From contig NZ_BCNW01000001.1 of assembly GCF_001571385.1 (NCBI RefSeq), forward strand, positions 1,736,001-1,800,000: a DNA stretch of 64,000 nt, given 5' to 3'. Every line of letters begins with the position of its first letter. Within the stretch, counting starts at the first letter, position 1. Positions 1 to 7,506 of this stretch are shown one piece after another. The notes beneath the pieces were generated by a model. That model was not told the DNA's origin, searched no databases, and worked only from the letters and a program-made list of their open reading frames with translations. The position numbers and the translations under genes are program-made. This DNA comes from Methanofollis ethanolicus (GTDB lineage Archaea > Halobacteriota > Methanomicrobia > Methanomicrobiales > Methanofollaceae).

Positions 1-978
1 CGCGTGGCCTGCCGGCAGAAGACCGTGTGGGACGTTCTCGTCGACGGCGGGTCCGTCACGGCCGGGATCTCCGGAGCTCTGCGGAAACTCGGCCGCTTTC
101 CCGCAGTCGGGGATTTCGTCGTAGTGCTCGACCAGCCGGAGGCCGGCACCTCGACGATCGTTGATATCCTCCCGCAAAAGACCCTCTTTGCACGGGGGAC
201 ATCGGGGCGTGAAAGCACCGACCAGGTCATTGCGGCGAATATCGATACGGTCTTTATCGTCACGGCCGCCGGTCATGACCTCAACGCCCGCCGGATTGAA
301 CGATACCTCGCGATCGCCCACGCATCCGGTGCCCGCCCGGTTATCGTCGTCAATAAATCCGACCTGGCGGACGACCCCGCATCGCTCGCCGAAGGGATCG
401 CTTCGGTCTCTCCCGGCATCCCGGTCATTCCGATCAGCGCCGTGAGCGGAGAGGGTGTCGACCGGCTTGACCCGTACCTCCCGCCGGGGACAACGGTCGC
501 CCTCATCGGTTCGTCGGGCGTCGGCAAGTCCACCCTGATCAACCGGCTCATGGGCTGTCCGGTGCAGGAGACCTCGCACACCCGGGACTATGACGACAGA
601 GGGCGGCACACCACGACCGTCCGCCAGCTCTTCGTCCTGGAAGGCGGGGCGCTCATGATAGACAACCCCGGTCTGCGGGAGGTCGGCATCGGTACGGCAG
701 CTGCCGGTATTGCCGATACATTCCCCGATATTCTTGAACGTGCGGAGGGCTGCCGGTTCTCGGACTGCCGGCACGAGCAGGAGCCGGGCTGTGCGGTGCA
801 GGCGGCCGTGAGGGACGGGACCCTCTCCGCAGCACGGCTGGAGAGTTTCCACCGGCTCATGCGGGAGCTCGAATTCGAACGGGATAAAGCGGAGATCGGG
901 CTGGCGAGGCTAGAGAAGAAGCGCTGGAAAGCAATCGGAAAAGAGGCGCGGGATATCTGGAAGATAAAAGGGAAGTAA
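1..978 (+). CDS. rsgA: RsgA ribosome-assembly GTPase, 5' end outside the window
   Basis: Circularly permuted GTPase that acts late in 30S subunit maturation. The G motifs come in the permuted order: G4 NKSD (residues 117-120 counted from base 4), a SAVSGEG G5-like stretch, G1 GSSGVGKST (169-177), then G3 DNPG (220-223). A C-terminal zinc site follows, with C250, C255, H257 and C263 in a Cys-x4-Cys-x-His-x5-Cys pattern, as is known for RsgA. The first residues fall inside the N-terminal OB-fold, so the true start is probably upstream of base 1; the GTG at base 4 is only the first start-like codon available. The gene ends with a charged, Lys-rich helix. No neighbour is visible upstream; about 470 gene-free bases follow. 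The assignment is secure, the start is not. Confidence 0.95.
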   Translation, partial: RVACRQKTVWDVLVDGGSVTAGISGALRKLGRFPAVGDFVVVLDQPEAGTSTIVDILPQKTLFARGTSGRESTDQVIAANIDTVFIVTAAGHDLNARRIERYLAIAHASGARPVIVVNKSDLADDPASLAEGIASVSPGIPVIPISAVSGEGVDRLDPYLPPGTTVALIGSSGVGKSTLINRLMGCPVQETSHTRDYDDRGRHTTTVRQLFVLEGGALMIDNPGLREVGIGTAAAGIADTFPDILERAEGCRFSDCRHEQEPGCAVQAAVRDGTLSAARLESFHRLMRELEFERDKAEIGLARLEKKRWKAIGKEARDIWKIKGK

Positions 979-1068
979 CGGCTCCGTAGAAACCCTCGCG
1001 GGAAAGTACTTCCTGAAGTGATAGGGGAAAAATTCTGTTCAGAAGTGCCTGGTCCGGGGGGGCTGCCG

Positions 1069-1106
1069 CTCGAAAAACTACGTTTTTCTCGACTCCCGTC
1101 GGTCGC
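1069..1106 (+). repeat. structured intergenic element, copy 1
   Basis: A perfect 7-bp hairpin (GAAAAAC at 1072-1078, loop TAC, GTTTTTC at 1082-1088) is followed by CTCCCGTCGGTCGC. The same layout occurs inverted at 1211-1250. Lying about 95 bases past the rsgA stop, the hairpin could also act at a transcript end. Confidence 0.55.
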
Positions 1107-1210
1107 CCTCCCAATCCCCCTGCCATTAAGATAGGGGCAGGGATGGCCTCCTCCCCCAGGACTCCTACCCTTTCTTCCCGGGACCAATCCTGAGAGGGGG
1201 TCCGGGGGCT

Positions 1211-1250
1211 GCGACCGAAGGGAGCATGAGAAGACCATCAGGTCTTCGAG
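1211..1250 (-). repeat. structured intergenic element, copy 2 (inverted)
   Basis: Read on the minus strand this matches copy 1 in its flanks (CTCGAA at one end, TTCGGTCGC at the other). The central stem is different but still paired: GAAGACC at 1230-1236, loop ATCA, GGTCTTC at 1241-1247. Changed sequence with retained pairing suggests that the stem itself is selected. Confidence 0.55.
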
Positions 1251-1448
1251 TGTAGTCCCCCGGCGAACGGGAAGGCAGAGGATCAGCACGCACTATCAAC
1301 CGATGGAGGAGCATTTCTACAGAGCCGAAGTAACGGCGATCCGGTGCAGCACCGACTGCAAATCGGACCCGGCATCTCCCGGCGGGAAAGGAGGGCCTGT
1401 CCGGGTTGCCGACTGCACCCCGTATGGCCAGGATACGATCACGCACCC

Positions 1449-2387
1449 TCACTCTGTCGGGATCAACCCCTCCCCCTCCACCACCTGGTGCCTCTCATAG
1501 TTCCGCCGCACCGCCCCCTCGGCCGAGTTCGCATAGCAGGAGAGGCAGAGGTGGGGGCATGTCGAGTAGGCGCCGATGTCCTTGCTCCGGATGCAGCCGC
1601 AGCTCTCCCTCTGCCCTCTGTCCTTCAGGCTTTTTGTGGGGACAATCCCCCCGAAGAGGTCGCGCTGCGGCGGCGGGCCCAGGAACGCCGTCAACTCTTT
1701 ATCCTCGGGAAAGAGACGCCTGAGGAGGCGGGCGTCGATGCACCTGTTCTTCGCGACCTCGTACGCGGAGAGGTCCATCTCTTCGGCACAGGTGGCGAGG
1801 GCAAGGCCCCAGTCCCTGTTCAGTGCGGCGAGGCCCTCCGCGAAGGCCCGCATCTCCTCAGGCCGAAACTCGCGGTAGCTCCCGCCGAGACGCCGCCGCA
1901 CCGCACGGTAGGCGTCGATGTCGGCAAAGCTGAAGACCAGGCGTTCTGTCGAGGCGTGGACGCGGTCCCCCACCCCCTTCACCCGTGCAAGGAGTCTCTC
2001 GACGGTGAGGTCGTCGGAGAGGAGGAGGGGGTCGAAACGCCAGATCACGCGTTCCTTCCCCACCCTCTTCGCAAGCGCCCGGAAGGTCTCGACACGCTCG
2101 TCGAGAGGGGGCAGGCCGGGTTCGAGCCCCTCCCTCTCGTCGTCGTTGAGGGTGTACTGGACGTAATAGTGGTACCCCATCCTCTCGATCTCGTCGAGGC
2201 AAGGCATCAGGGGGGCCGGGTCCTTCGTCCAGAAGACGAACACCCGCGTCTTTTCAAAGGAGACCTTCCGGGAGAAGTTCCTGTTGAAGGGGTTCGTCCA
2301 GACCGCATAGCCGGCCCGCAGCCTGTTCATGAGCCACTCGTTATAGAATGCCGGGATGTCCGTCGCCCGGCTTGCCGAGATGATCAC
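1449..2387 (-). CDS. DUF1848 family protein
   Basis: A 312-residue protein matching the DUF1848 family, whose members begin with a conserved stretch like IISASRATDIPAFY and end in a cysteine cluster. Here the C-terminal cluster is CGCIRSKDIGAY followed by CPHLCLSCYAN, which looks like an iron-sulfur binding site of the kind seen in radical-SAM-related proteins. A catalytic role is not established. The start is GTG at 2387, chosen because the family starts at this point; no good ribosome-binding site precedes it. The gene is convergent with rsgA across the gene-free gap and lies about 50 bases beyond the SDR stop on the same strand. Membership is fairly certain, function is unknown. Confidence 0.85.
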   Translation of the reverse strand: MIISASRATDIPAFYNEWLMNRLRAGYAVWTNPFNRNFSRKVSFEKTRVFVFWTKDPAPLMPCLDEIERMGYHYYVQYTLNDDEREGLEPGLPPLDERVETFRALAKRVGKERVIWRFDPLLLSDDLTVERLLARVKGVGDRVHASTERLVFSFADIDAYRAVRRRLGGSYREFRPEEMRAFAEGLAALNRDWGLALATCAEEMDLSAYEVAKNRCIDARLLRRLFPEDKELTAFLGPPPQRDLFGGIVPTKSLKDRGQRESCGCIRSKDIGAYSTCPHLCLSCYANSAEGAVRRNYERHQVVEGEGLIPTE

Positions 2388-2436
2388 GGGGCGTTACCGT
2401 CTTCATGCCGTCGCGAAAAAAGAGTGGAGCCTGATC

Positions 2437-3267
2437 TCAGAAATATGTCCCTGTCTTCTCGAACGCCTCCCTGCGGTCGTGCGCCATCTGGTACAACTGC
2501 TCTTCCACCTCCCGGTCGCCGAGGACATACCCCTTCCAGACATCGGTGTTCGGGTCCTCGGGCACAACGATGATCCCCTTCTGCTCCGAGACCCGGTCAA
2601 GGATGAAAGCCGCCGCTTTCCCGACAGGATAGGCGTCGTCCGGGACCCGCAGGTCGCCGTGGGTTTTGCCGTCGATGCTCTTGTTGAAGATCGCGGTCGC
2701 GATATTGGCCGGGCAGATGGTCGAGAAGTGGATCCCCTTCTCTGCAAACTCGTATTTCAGGCACTCGGTCATGCCGGTCACCCCGAACTTCGTGAGAGAG
2801 TAGAGCGCCTGGAACGGAGGCGGGATGATGCCTGCAATCGAACTGGTGTTCACGATATGGCCCGACCCCTGCCTGAGCATGACCGGCACCGCGAAGTGGA
2901 CGCCGTAGATGACGCTCCAGAGATTGGTGTCGATGATCGTCTTCCAGTCCTCCAGGGTCGCCTGCTCGAAGGGGAGGGTGCCGCCCACCCCGGCATTGTT
3001 GAAGAGGAAGTCCAGTCTGCCCGCTTCCGCCGCCGTCCCCTCGATGCCCTTCTGCACCTGCTCCTCCTTCGTCACGTCCATGACGAGGGTGCGGACGCGG
3101 TCCCCGTACGCGGAGAGGTGCTCCGCCGCCTTCGCGACCTTCTCCCGACTCCGTCCGGCCAGGTAGACGACCGCCCCCCTCTTCAGGAGTTCCTCGCTCA
3201 CCGCATACCCGATCCCGGAGTTCGCGCCGGTGACGATAGCGATCTTGCCGTTGTAATACTCATCCAT
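2437..3267 (-). CDS. short-chain dehydrogenase/reductase (SDR)
   Basis: Classical SDR oxidoreductase with a Rossmann fold. Visible are the cofactor loop TGANSGIG (residues 13-20), the NNAG motif, and the catalytic set NTSS...YSLTK (Ser, Tyr, Lys). Length (276 residues) is typical. The start is ATG at 3267, because GAGGTG lies six bases upstream; the longer frame from the GTG at 3276 would swallow this site. The ribosome-binding site lies immediately after the stop of the acetoacetate-decarboxylase-like gene, so the two are almost certainly cotranscribed and coupled. The pair suggests joint work on a keto/hydroxy compound, which is inference. Substrate and cofactor preference cannot be read from the sequence. 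Confidence 0.9.
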   Translation of the reverse strand: MDEYYNGKIAIVTGANSGIGYAVSEELLKRGAVVYLAGRSREKVAKAAEHLSAYGDRVRTLVMDVTKEEQVQKGIEGTAAEAGRLDFLFNNAGVGGTLPFEQATLEDWKTIIDTNLWSVIYGVHFAVPVMLRQGSGHIVNTSSIAGIIPPPFQALYSLTKFGVTGMTECLKYEFAEKGIHFSTICPANIATAIFNKSIDGKTHGDLRVPDDAYPVGKAAAFILDRVSEQKGIIVVPEDPNTDVWKGYVLGDREVEEQLYQMAHDRREAFEKTGTYF

Positions 3268-3279
3268 GGTTTTCACCTC

Positions 3280-4074
3280 TCATTCGATGACCCTCGCGCC
3301 CATCGCACGAAGGACGGCCGTCCCCTCCGTCAGCACCGCCTGCGTCACCCTCTTCATGGGGAGGGCGGCGAGGCTGTTGATGATATGGTACTGGGCCGGG
3401 TTCTGCATCGGCGTCTGCTCTGTCCACCGGAGTGTGCCCGTTCCCGCCAGGGCCGACTCCACCTCCATGCCCTGGGGGTAGAGGACGAACTGGCTCACCT
3501 CCGCTCCCGGCGCCCCCACCTTCGGGATATACCGCCACCCGATGGTGTTCATGGACGCCATCTGCGACTTCACGGCGTCCAGGCCCTCGCCCGTTACCGG
3601 CCCGGCGGCCTCGAAGTCCAGGGTGAGGAAGGTGTTCCCCTCGTAACTGACCGTCGTCGCATAGTGCGGCCGAACAATGTGCAGGTCTTCGATATCCGCA
3701 TAGATCTTCGGGATGCCTGTCTGCTCCCGCCCGCCGAGGATGGGGGCGGTCTTGTTCTCCCAGACGACCAGCGTGTACGCACCGTCCAGGCGGTCCTTCT
3801 TCCCGTGGAACCTGACAGGCGCCGCCACATTGATGAGGTTGTACTGCCCGCCCTGCATCCAGTTGATCTCGGTGAACCTGTTGAAACTCACCTGCACCTC
3901 CGGGGCCAGGAGTTCGAAACCTTCGGGGATGTAGTTCTCCAGACGGTCTCTCTCGGTTTCGTAGGTGAGGGTCAGGGCCGTCGATCTCTGCGTGACAAGC
4001 GTTGCAGGATCGAATGTGCCGCCGCCGAAGTGGACCGGCATCAGGTACGTGAAGTCGTTCTGTGGTCTGAACAT
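3280..4074 (-). CDS. acetoacetate decarboxylase-like protein
   Basis: Member of the acetoacetate decarboxylase (ADC) superfamily, about 264 residues. The active-site region reads [13 protein letters not shown]. In true ADC this segment has two adjacent lysines after proline (PKK): the first forms a Schiff base and the second tunes its pKa. Here only the first Lys is kept and the second is Ile. Such members are known to do other Schiff-base chemistry, so decarboxylation of acetoacetate should not be assumed. The start is ATG at 4074, preferred over the upstream TTG at 4092. A TATA-like AAAATATATG lies 33-42 bases upstream. It is first gene of a two-gene unit with the SDR, whose Shine-Dalgarno follows its stop directly. 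Confidence 0.82.
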   Translation of the reverse strand: MFRPQNDFTYLMPVHFGGGTFDPATLVTQRSTALTLTYETERDRLENYIPEGFELLAPEVQVSFNRFTEINWMQGGQYNLINVAAPVRFHGKKDRLDGAYTLVVWENKTAPILGGREQTGIPKIYADIEDLHIVRPHYATTVSYEGNTFLTLDFEAAGPVTGEGLDAVKSQMASMNTIGWRYIPKVGAPGAEVSQFVLYPQGMEVESALAGTGTLRWTEQTPMQNPAQYHIINSLAALPMKRVTQAVLTEGTAVLRAMGARVIE

Positions 4075-4106
4075 GGTGTCCCTATCCGTCAATTATTGCC
4101 AGAGCA

Positions 4107-4116
4107 CATATATTTT
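4107..4116 (-). promoter_or_regulatory. TATA box of the ADC-like/SDR unit
   Basis: AAAATATATG on the minus strand, 33-42 bases upstream of the ATG at 4074, fits an archaeal TATA element with a very short leader. The rest of 4117-4379 holds no gene that I can support. Confidence 0.5.
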
Positions 4117-4379
4117 TTGAATTATTCCTGTATGACCACATGAATTTCAAAAATACCCGACATGCGATCTGTGCAGATGGAATCACCGGGTGTGCGGTCG
4201 AAACCGGATCGGACGGTCAGAACGAGGGCGGGGGCAGGAGAGAAGAAAGGGTCACGTGCCGGCGATGGGAAAGGTGCGACCAATAACACAACAGATAAAT
4301 ACACATCGAAGGATACACTGAACATTTATCCAGCAGGGAGCATTCGTACGCCTGTTGCCGGAAAAATCCCAGGGGGGAG

Positions 4380-5015
4380 ATGCATTTGGTGCTTGAAGGC
4401 CAGCAGAAGGAAAAAACCTCTTCGACGCTGCGAGAAGAGTCGGACCTCTCCTTCGAGGTCGTCATCCTCCTCGTCTTCGGCGTCTTCATGCTCCTCTTCG
4501 GCCTCCTCCTCGTCGGCATCCACACGGGAGACCTCCCCTACACGCCTGACAGCACGTACGGTCTCTTCCTGGTCATCGTCGCCTTCCAGGTCGTCACGAT
4601 GGGGAAGACGCCCTTCGGCGACCTCCGCCGGTCGTGGGCGGTCGTCGTGCTCGGCATCTGCACGGCGGTCGTCGGCATGGTCGCCTGTTTCATCCCCGGC
4701 ACCCTGACCACACCTGTCCGCGTCCTGGTCGGCGTCCTCCTCGCCGGCGGCGGGACCGCCCTTCTCCTCCAGCTCTTCCTCGCCGAAGGGAGGGCGCGGA
4801 CGTGGCTGAAGGTGCCCGGCGTCCTGCGGCACCTGACTCTCGCCTGCACCTCTGTGTACCTGCTGTCGGTCGCCCTCGGCCTCGTCACCCTCCTCCCCGG
4901 CATCACGACCGACCCGGAGACGGCGGTGCTCCTCCTCCTCTACGGTGTCTTTTTCTTCTATCTCGCGTGGAGCATCCAGAAGGCGGCGAGGGCGTACCCC
5001 CGGGGGGAGACATGA
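4380..5015 (+). CDS. multi-pass membrane protein, first of a tandem pair
   Basis: About 211 residues with roughly six hydrophobic segments and short loops. I do not recognise a named family; the layout resembles DUF308-type small membrane proteins. The central part (LPYTPDSTYGLFLVIVAFQV, then TPFGDLRRSW and CFIPG) aligns with the next gene (IPFSPDGQLGLLMVIMAIQM, TPVGQYTRSW, CIVPG), so the two arose by duplication. Its stop overlaps the start of the second gene as ATGA, implying translational coupling. The ATG at 4380 sits directly against a GGGGGGAG run, too close for normal initiation; TTG 4386 or GTG 4389 would be better spaced, so the exact start is uncertain. Function unknown. Confidence 0.8.
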   Translation: MHLVLEGQQKEKTSSTLREESDLSFEVVILLVFGVFMLLFGLLLVGIHTGDLPYTPDSTYGLFLVIVAFQVVTMGKTPFGDLRRSWAVVVLGICTAVVGMVACFIPGTLTTPVRVLVGVLLAGGGTALLLQLFLAEGRARTWLKVPGVLRHLTLACTSVYLLSVALGLVTLLPGITTDPETAVLLLLYGVFFFYLAWSIQKAARAYPRGET

Positions 5016-5623
5016 CGCCCGACGGCCCGCGTGCAGGAGGCAGGTGGAGGATTTTCCGGGACGCCTCGGTCTCCCTCCCGGTCGCCGTCGTCCTCGTGGT
5101 CGCCACCCTCCTGGTGCTCCTCGGCCTCCTCCTCCTCCCGGTCAACCTGGGGGCGATCCCCTTCTCCCCTGACGGCCAGCTCGGTCTGCTGATGGTCATC
5201 ATGGCCATCCAGATGATGGCCCTCGGGGAGACGCCGGTGGGCCAGTACACCCGCTCGTGGCTCATGGTCCTGATCGGGGCCGTCTTCGCCGCCCTGGGCG
5301 TCGTCTCCTGCATCGTGCCGGGCGTCCTGACCGACCTGCTCAGGGTGCTCCTCGGCCTCCTGAACATCGTGGGGGGCGGCGTCCTCCTCGCCGGGCGGTT
5401 TCTCCCGGTGCTCCGGGGCGGCGGAGACATGACGGCCGGGCCCATCCCCCCTGCCCTGAAAAAATTGCTGGTCACCCAGACGGTGCTGAACCTCGTTGCG
5501 ATCGCCTTCGGCATCAGCATGCTCGTGCCCGGCCTCGTCTCCGGCATGGTGATCGCGGGCGTCGTCGTGGTCAACGGCCTCCTCCTCTTTGCGCTGGCCG
5601 GGATTTTGATGGGGATAGAGTAG
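5012..5623 (+). CDS. multi-pass membrane protein, second of a tandem pair
   Basis: About 203 residues and mostly hydrophobic, with around six membrane segments. It is a paralogue of the preceding gene, sharing the PFSPDG-like loop, the TPVGQYTRSW loop and the VVSCIVPG segment. The start is ATG 5012, whose ATGA overlaps the upstream stop; the longer frame reaching back to 4634 is only a shadow of the first gene. The products may work as a heterodimer, as is common for coupled duplicated membrane proteins, but that is inference. No catalytic motif is visible. About 160 bases without a gene follow, then a convergent membrane-protein gene. Confidence 0.8.
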   Translation: MTPDGPRAGGRWRIFRDASVSLPVAVVLVVATLLVLLGLLLLPVNLGAIPFSPDGQLGLLMVIMAIQMMALGETPVGQYTRSWLMVLIGAVFAALGVVSCIVPGVLTDLLRVLLGLLNIVGGGVLLAGRFLPVLRGGGDMTAGPIPPALKKLLVTQTVLNLVAIAFGISMLVPGLVSGMVIAGVVVVNGLLLFALAGILMGIE

Positions 5624-5782
5624 GGTGTCATGACGGTGCATGCCGGATGCATCAGTTTTTATCACGCGAGCGAACGGATGCGATGCCTTCCCCCTCGTTT
5701 TCGCCCGGGGACTTTTGCCCCCTGACAGCGAAAATCAAAGATTATCTCGACTCCCGACTCACGGAGATTATTTCGATCACCT

Positions 5783-6430
5783 TCACTCGTGCAGAAAAAA
5801 AGCAACACCCGTGTCCACGTATTTTTTTATGTGGCGGGCGATAACCCCTACAAGAAGTGCAGCGACGATTGTTCCTTCCCTGACACCTTCCAGATCAGAG
5901 AAAAGCGCAATCGAAAGGATGACCCCCAGCGTGACAAGAGTCACGTCAAATCCCAGTTTTGTGAACCCAAATTCGGTTTTGAAAACTTTTACGATAGCGG
6001 TAATCGCACCCTCCCCTGCAACCATCACGACACGGGGGGCCACTTCCATGCAGACCCCGACGGCGATCAGGGCGCAACTCACGAGCAGGAAAATCCACCG
6101 CATCAAATAACTCGTCGGCGTCAGACCTCCGGCCAGCCACAATGTCAGGTCGGTGAATGCCCCGAAGACAAATGCAACGGGGATTTGAAGTAACTGAACC
6201 AGTTCAAACTCATTTCTCAGAAGGACGATCTGTACTGCAATGAAAGAAATATGGAGCAGGATCGTAAAGGTCCCCATCGTCATAGGAAACTCCAGACTGA
6301 GAATGTACGGCACACAGGAAATAGGTGAAATGCCGATATCGGCGCGTGTTGAGAGGGCAACGCCAAGTGCCATGATGAAAATCCCGGTTGCAAAAATAAG
6401 ATATCTTTTGAACAAATGATCCGGCATCAT
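5783..6430 (-). CDS. YczE/YitT-like integral membrane protein
   Basis: A 215-residue protein with about six membrane segments. Its start (FKRYLIFATGIFIMALGVAL, then STRADIGISPISCVPYILS) is the signature of the YczE/YyaS group (DUF6198-like). These are conserved membrane proteins of unknown function. Two adjacent Met codons (6430 and 6427) can serve as start. Base composition is more A+T-rich than in the neighbouring membrane genes. Transcription runs toward the tandem pair, so the genes converge. Upstream lies the scrambled 6.4-7.2 kb region, and I see no operon partner. The family call is fairly good; a transport role would be a guess. Confidence 0.78.
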   Translation of the reverse strand: MMPDHLFKRYLIFATGIFIMALGVALSTRADIGISPISCVPYILSLEFPMTMGTFTILLHISFIAVQIVLLRNEFELVQLLQIPVAFVFGAFTDLTLWLAGGLTPTSYLMRWIFLLVSCALIAVGVCMEVAPRVVMVAGEGAITAIVKVFKTEFGFTKLGFDVTLVTLGVILSIALFSDLEGVREGTIVAALLVGVIARHIKKYVDTGVAFFLHE

Positions 6431-6635
6431 AATGCGTCTGTTGGCAATCTATATAGCCGTCTCATTGCATTGACGTCTCCTTTCCATCCATCTTCTTTTT
6501 CCGATCTCTATGCAGTGTGCTGGCCGGGATTTTTTCGTTTATTTCCACAGACAAGAGCACGACCAAAAAGGGCGTCCTCTCCACCGACAACAATGTCTAT
6601 TACTCTCCGGGAAAGGATGCACGACGGTGACAGAG

Positions 6636-6661
6636 ATGAAAATCGTCGCATTCAACGGGAG
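6636..6661 (+). pseudogene. 26-bp remnant of a flavoprotein gene start
   Basis: These 26 bases are identical to 7507-7532, the first codons (MKIVAFNGS) of the iron-sulfur flavoprotein gene. At 6662 the match stops abruptly and the sequence becomes a protein-kinase fragment on the other strand. This marks a recombination junction in which a second flavoprotein copy lost its body. Confidence 0.7.
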
Positions 6662-6952
6662 TCATATGGCTCAGGCCCCAGTCGGCCACCTTTGGCACGC
6701 CGTTTTTCAGCATGATGTTCTGGAGTTTGAGGTCCCGGTGGACGATGGACCGGACATGGGCGTACTTGAGCCCTTCACAGACATTAAAGAGGAGCCCGGC
6801 AGCCTCCTCACATGCCATCGGCCCGTCCGCGTCGGCGAGGGAGGAGTCGCAGAGTTCCATCTCGAAGTAGGGCACAGGCATGATATTGTAATCGTAGACC
6901 GTGACGATGTTTTCATGGTCCAGTTCTGGATCGCGTTCAGGAAGCCATGTAC
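6662..6952 (-). pseudogene. fragment of a Ser/Thr protein kinase domain
   Basis: Read on the minus strand, the fragment gives a recognisable eukaryotic-type kinase core. It contains a stretch like LDHENIVTVYDY, the hinge region YFEMELCDSSLA, the catalytic loop HRDLKLQN, and KVADWGLS, where DWG replaces the usual DFG. The glycine-rich loop, the ATP-binding lysine and everything after the activation segment start are missing. The C-terminal end breaks exactly at the 26-bp flavoprotein remnant. The upstream side merges into an unrelated plus-strand frame. It is therefore a broken piece rather than a functional gene, although it still reads without a stop. The parent gene may have been a methanogen Ser/Thr kinase or part of a larger signalling protein. 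Confidence 0.65.
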
Positions 6953-7186
6953 TGCGGCGACCTCGTCCTCATGAACTTCAGGACCGGGGACAGTGCGGCG
7001 GCATATATGTACGCCTCCGACCTTGTCCGGTATCTCGAAGGGGACATGCAGGCCTCTGCCCGCGACCTCGCCGACCAGATCAGGGTCAGGGTCGAGAACC
7101 AGATCCCCGCGGTCCCGGAGGAGATCCTGAAAAAAGCGGAGTTCATCGTCCACAGGATACACTATGGGGAGATTGACACTTTTTGA
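6947..7186 (+). CDS. small hypothetical protein (79 residues)
   Basis: An open frame coding for a plausible soluble, partly helical protein with a stretch such as DLADQIRVRVENQIPAVPEE. I do not recognise a family. An AGGA sits five bases before the ATG at 6947, a modest ribosome-binding site. The frame stays open upstream of the ATG for about ten codons, so this could also be the C-terminal remnant of a longer protein cut by the same rearrangement that broke the kinase. No neighbour suggests a role. About 320 bases without a gene follow, which include the palindromes ahead of the flavoprotein gene. Confidence 0.35.
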   Translation: MYCGDLVLMNFRTGDSAAAYMYASDLVRYLEGDMQASARDLADQIRVRVENQIPAVPEEILKKAEFIVHRIHYGEIDTF

Positions 7187-7369
7187 GAAGATGTTTCGGA
7201 ATATGATCCCGGGAGGTCCCCCATATCTCCATACCACAGATGCAAGAGAAAAAACGCGATTGCAGGCCCCTACATATCCCCCACCCCGAGCAACCACCTC
7301 CAGAGGGGGACACACCGGTCTCGACGTCTCTGCCGCTCCACCAGGGGTTCAAGGGGGTCGGCCACGACA

Positions 7370-7445
7370 TTTTGTAGGGTTATAACCCGGCGTAAATCTC
7401 TATTTTTGTAGGGTTATAACCACTCAAAAACCGGGGTATAACCCC
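7370..7445 (+). promoter_or_regulatory. three clustered palindromes upstream of the flavoprotein gene
   Basis: TTTTGTAGGGTTATAACC occurs twice (7370-7387 and 7404-7421), 34 bases apart. The first includes the perfect 12-base palindrome GGGTTATAACCC (7377-7388). A third, related GGGGTATAACCCC lies at 7433-7445. The cluster ends about 60 bases before the ATG at 7507. This layout fits cooperative binding of a dimeric regulator. I do not recognise the motif. Confidence 0.6.
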
Positions 7446-7506
7446 TCACACTCCGCGGCCCACACCTTTATCACCCCCCTGCATCGATCGCAGACCGGTG
7501 GACCAC

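Larger units (their letters stand above)
979..1448. other. gene-free intergenic region with two inverted structured elements
   Basis: No convincing gene lies in these 470 bases between rsgA and the DUF1848 gene, which converge here. The small open frames have no supporting ribosome-binding site and no recognisable family. The region carries two related hairpin elements in inverted orientation, annotated separately. Confidence 0.6.

Noticed and set aside
1303-1500. A small plus-strand frame with several cysteines ahead of the DUF1848 gene, also looking in part like a tRNA anticodon arm (CTGCAAA loop at about 1355).
   Set aside because: Only the anticodon-like stem can be drawn; there is no T arm with a TTC loop and no matching acceptor stem. 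The frame lacks a ribosome-binding site and runs into the DUF1848 gene on the other strand.
6707-7315. A minus-strand frame of 202 codons over the 6.7-7.3 kb region.
   Set aside because: It runs in a different frame over the kinase fragment and the 79-codon gene and shows no recognisable motif.
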